This document shows positions 60,128 to 64,000 of a stretch of DNA of 64,000 nt, one piece after another. The notes beneath the pieces are model-generated. The model was given only the letters and a program-made list of their open reading frames with translations, did not search any database and was not told the DNA's origin. The stretch covers positions 15,068,519-15,132,518 of the forward strand of contig CM046342.1 of assembly GCA_025403435.1 (NCBI GenBank), given 5' to 3'. How positions within the stretch are numbered: position 1 is the stretch's first letter; every line of letters begins with the position of its first letter. The stretch comes from Artocarpus heterophyllus (taxonomy: Eukaryota; Streptophyta; Magnoliopsida; Rosales; Moraceae). The translations under genes and the position numbers were made by a program.

Positions 60128-63100
60128 GTTTCCATCTACTTTCTTATGTTGACTCATTTTCCATGATTGGCATACATTCTTTAGAGGCGTGGAGATAATA
60201 TGATTCTAACTTCTGCAGCATTGGAATGAGACAATTTCATTAAGCAATTTACCTGGAACACATAATATTCACTTAGAAATTTTGCAATCTCGTCATAACT
60301 GAAAATTTCGTTTGAGAATTGCAATTAAAGATGTCATATAGATTTTCTGTTTAAGATGTGATGATTTGATTTCCTGGACATATAAAATGACTAATTAGTT
60401 TAGATATTTGAGGTTGACATTTAAGTGCTAGTGAGATAACAGAAGGCTGAAATGGTATTCCCATTCTATTTTGGATGCTAATTGATAGTGCCTTTTTGTG
60501 TTTTAGCTTTGTCATATGTTGCTAAGCTGTGCTTTCAGGCATTGCCTGGCATTGATAATTACAAGGCAATTGTTCTAGTAGCATGGCCATCTGTGAGAAA
60601 CCATGAATAGCCAATTTCATTTGATGTACAAAAGCGATTGCTGAATATTGTATGTTAAATGTTTTCTTTCCCATTGCATATTATAGATTAGGCCTTTAGG
60701 CATTCCAAATTTTTCCGACAAAGTTCTTAGCTAATCACTTCTGACTCTAGATATGAGATGCCTGCTCATTACATCAAGTACCCCTGCTTTTGTTGTTGGA
60801 GTTTTTTGCCTCTTGAGACCAACATGTCATATCTGATGTTGTCATCAACATTTTTGTCTATTGTGGACTAAACTAGCAGAAATTCAAGTGCAGCTTTCTA
60901 CATGGATTGTTGTATTTGCTGTAGGTATTCCTATGTCAAATTACTCTATGTTGGGTTATTATAAGTGATAACATGACAACTTGACATGTGATCAAGAAAA
61001 GAAAACATAGCAAAATTCATGGCTCAATGTGACTTGAATATATTCAATATTGCTTGAAACTAGGATGAAGACGATAATTTCCCACTTTAAGATAGAATCT
61101 TTGCCAGGTACATATTTAAAAGTTTTTTGAGATTGAAGGGTTTTTAAGGAGTGTTTTGAAAATACTTATGGAAGAACTTTCCTTACAACATACGACTTAT
61201 GACATTCTTGGATGCTTAAGATTTGTCAAACTTTGATTCAAGTTTGTTCATGCTGTGGGTATTGTGTTTGGGTTTTAGCAAGCTTGGGAATTAGATTCTC
61301 TAGATACTTCGATATGCAACTTGTTAGAGACTTGAGACCATAAAACACATTTGGGACTTCTAAGAATTTAAGTCTTTAAGAAGATTTTGTAATTTAACAT
61401 TAAGTTGGCTTAAGTCTAAACACTATAACTATACTCTCCAAGTTTCACTTATTCTTGGGTTCTTTAATATGGATTGGGTTTCTTGTTAAATGATCCTGTT
61501 TGGCTTGTCCAATTATATGTTACATGCACTGGTGTCTATTTAAATAAGTCTAGATCTTAAGTGCAGAGTATGAAGGCCAATTTAGTCTCATCTCTTTAGA
61601 ACTTTAGGTTTTAGAAAGGGTCGACAATTGACATAGAACCAGTGTATGAAGTAGTTCAATAATTTTGTAGTTCAATATTTTTCTTTAAAATGTTGGTTGC
61701 ATGGGGATCCATATGTTTTTATTCCTTCCCATAAATTCTCCCTAACTTTGGTAAATGCGAATATCTGTTGTCCTTGGTACAACATGAAAGGTTTTAGCAA
61801 TGGTACCAATTAATACCTTCTGTTGGATGTAATCTTATTTTGGTTGTTCGTTACTCATCTGTTTACTAGGGTCTCAAAATTGGAAAAATTTGAGGAATTT
61901 TCCATGTAGTGTGTTGGAGGTAGGGCCCTGCTCGGGTGGGGATGGAGGGAACTAAATGGGGGCTGGGATGTGGGCAATTAGCAACCCCCAAATTGAGGTT
62001 GAGGCAGGGACGGGAATCACTTCCTACCTACACTGTACCCTGATTTACTAATTTCATCTAAAACAATATAGATGTCGATATATATTCTAACTTTTGAAGT
62101 CTAGATTAGTTTTTATTATTAAAACTTGGATTCGATTTGTTGAAATTAGATGTGTTTCGCGGACCTTTGAATTTGAATTAATTTCCTAATAAATTTTTGT
62201 TTTTGAATAGTTGATTTGATTTATTATTATTATTATTATTTGTCCGGAGTGGCATGGTGGGGATATGTATGGGGGAGATCCAAGATCTCGCAACCTAGGC
62301 CTCACTTCTCATTAGACGGGTGTTCTAGGCTTTTTGAGGGCTGGGGAACCTTCCCTAGTAGGGGTGCAGACATTGTTAAATTTAGGGATGACAACAGGGT
62401 GGAAGAGGGCCAGGAAATACTTCCTCGTTTCTTTCGTCCCCACCCAGGCGGGTGCGGAGTTGGGGAATCCTCGTTGGGGGGTTTTCCCCAACTCGCATCC
62501 GTACCGTCTTGTTTTTTCTGCCTTGACAATACCTTGTTAGTCTCATTTCTTATACGCTGAAGGCCAAAACCTTTGAACCTTATGGTAACTTGACATGCAT
62601 GGCATGGATCCTTATTTATTTGTTGACCTGCTACTTACATTGAGAAAGAGTTTTCAAATGTAATTTCTGTTTCAAATCACCTTAAGATTCTGTTCTTCAA
62701 GTTATAATGAACATCATCAGCTCAAATGAGTTCACATCTTCTGTACATGTAATCCTTGAGCTGTTTGTTGTCTGCGGTATATACCCTGAAATTGGTAATT
62801 AATGATTGGTTTTCAGGCAAAGGTCTTTGTAGAGTTACGTAACTACAATATTGTAATTTGGGGATGCAATGTCAATTTGTCTTTTCTTTCCTTGTGTGTT
62901 TTTGTTATTATTATTGCTATTGTTGTTGTTGTTGTTGTTATTTAATGGGCTGAGGGAGGAGAGTGAGGTAACAGAGAACATCTTAAGTATGATTTATTGC
63001 GAGGGAGATGAAATTCTTGTGATTTATTTTATCGATGGAAGATGTTTTCTGTAGATGGAGGGGTAGAAGAATGTGATTAGCCAACTTTGTTGAAGTCATA

Positions 63101-64000
63101 AAAAGAGAAGGGAGGACGTGAACCAAAAAGTGGAAATCCAAAAGACAAGCCAAGTTTCTGGAGAGTCGAATTTTTATTGATTTTGAGGATTGGCTTAGAT
63201 GTTTTGGGGCTTGTATTTGGGACCATCTTCTTGCTTATTATTCGTCTATGGACTAAGAGCTTGAACCAAACCCAAGGATAGCCTTAACACAACATATCTC
63301 TTTCTCATTAACTTCTTGCTTATTCTTTGTCTAAGCACTGAGAACTTAAACTAAAGACTCAAGGATAGCTTTCTACAGTTTGGCACTTCCGCATATCTTT
63401 CTATTTTAATTGTTGCTTTCTACAGTATGGCACTTCTGCATATCTTTCTATTTTAATTGTTGCATTTGTGTCCCAGTCAATGTCAATTTTGTACTAAGCC
63501 GTGAGGTGTCTACAAATGCCAGCTTTGTAGTTTGAAACTTAATATCCCTAAAAAAAGGGAAAAAAAAGTTTCTGTTTTATAAGCTGCTAATCTGTAGCAA
63601 CTTATTCTAAATTTGAGGGTTTTTTTTTTTTCCCAAAAAAAGAGAGTTGGTTGGATTCATCTTTTAAATTTTAACTTGACGTATACGGTTAGGATCTGAT
63701 TACACCATCTAATCACCTCTTTCTGTTGCATTTGGGTTATCTATCTTTATATTTCCACATTGGGTGGTGCTTATATTTCTATGTTTTGAATTTTTTGTGA
63801 TAATGTGGACTGCTATTCCTATTATTGGTTAATGTGGAAGGAGTTTATGCTCATGAACATTGCCTCTGAAAACCTTTCTAACAGGTGTGAAACGTCTAGC
63901 AAAAGGTGACAAGGGTAATTCTGTTGTAGAATCCATGTATTTTACTGCTTATATGCTGGATTTTATCAAATAAAATTGGATGATTCACTTGGGAAGAATG
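60128..64000 (+). other. First coding intron of the MSRCFPFPPPGYE gene, running off the window
   Basis: 3.87 kb without an open frame that continues the protein. An exon-like 19-base piece (CTAACAG/GTGTGAAACGTCTAGCAAAAG/GTGAC, about 63885-63906) is flanked by acceptor- and donor-like strings but does not give the expected Lys/Glu-rich sequence. A duplicated phrase CTTTCTACAGT(T/A)TGGCACTTC occurs at 63371 and 63415. Confidence 0.6.
61915..62530. mobile_element. Possible hAT-like remnants in the intron
   Basis: G- and C-rich patches typical of the TAGGGATGGCAA hAT family: GGTGGGGATGGAGGG (61938), AGGGATGACAACAGGG (about 62383), CCCCACCCAGGCGGG (62440) and TTGGGGGGTTTTCCCC (62474). No clean pair of ends was found. 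A (TTA)n run lies at 62220-62240. Confidence 0.4.

Noticed and set aside
63871..63910. Second coding exon of the MSRCFPFPPPGYE gene
   Set aside because: The acceptor- and donor-like signals are good, but the enclosed 19-20 bases do not encode the Lys/Glu-rich continuation expected for the family.

Overview
The window is nuclear DNA from a flowering plant, most likely a eudicot. It is AT-rich. It has two recognisable intron-containing plant genes, one cut by each end, and about 55 kb between them built almost entirely of decayed transposable elements. No prokaryotic operon, tRNA, rRNA or CRISPR array was seen. The species cannot be fixed from the sequence alone.

Left edge (1-2580, minus strand): the 5' part of a gene for an organellar glycine-rich RNA-binding protein (RRM type). 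It shows a TATA box, a telo-box, an untranslated first exon, a 1.6 kb intron in the 5' UTR that carries a possible MITE, and two coding exons. These encode a presequence and the first third of the RRM; the rest lies beyond position 1. Right edge (58550-64000, plus strand): promoter, long 5' UTR and first coding exon of a conserved plant nuclear-type protein that begins MSRCFPFPPPGYE. Its first coding intron runs off the window.

Between them the sequence can be read as layers. A single long terminal repeat (LTR J, 4102-27759, target duplication TTCAA) was split twice. One insertion is a second solo LTR (A', 4186-19777, duplication ATATT), itself split by a decayed Ty1/copia element (5424-about 11154, minus strand) and several Ty3/gypsy-like long LTRs (11155-about 19090). 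The other is a gypsy-like LTR (G, 19911-25950, duplication TGATC/TGAGC), itself split by a solo LTR (B, 23368-25671). The host pieces rejoin across each insertion, and an independent copy of J near 41 kb shows both empty sites. This gives a relative history for a 23.7 kb block.

From 28 to 41.6 kb lie a gypsy-like solo LTR (E, perfect duplication TGTGT), a second gypsy-like LTR (F), a three-copy retroelement fragment with tRNA-Met-type primer sites (one copy split by a hAT-like insertion), and another J-family LTR split by a solo LTR (D, duplication CCATA). From 42 to 58 kb lie hAT-like elements, a copia RNase H fragment, six copies of one small MITE family (one split by solo LTR C, duplication ACTAT), tandem duplications and some GC-richer unidentified stretches. 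No intact autonomous transposon is present.

The most unusual signal is a short near-palindromic motif, about TCGGCCTGCCGA. It is clustered at 21-27 bp spacing upstream of the TATA box in copia-type solo LTRs and again in an unrelated gypsy-like LTR, as if different families share one regulatory module. A second palindrome, ACATGTCGTTT-type, is also shared between element types.
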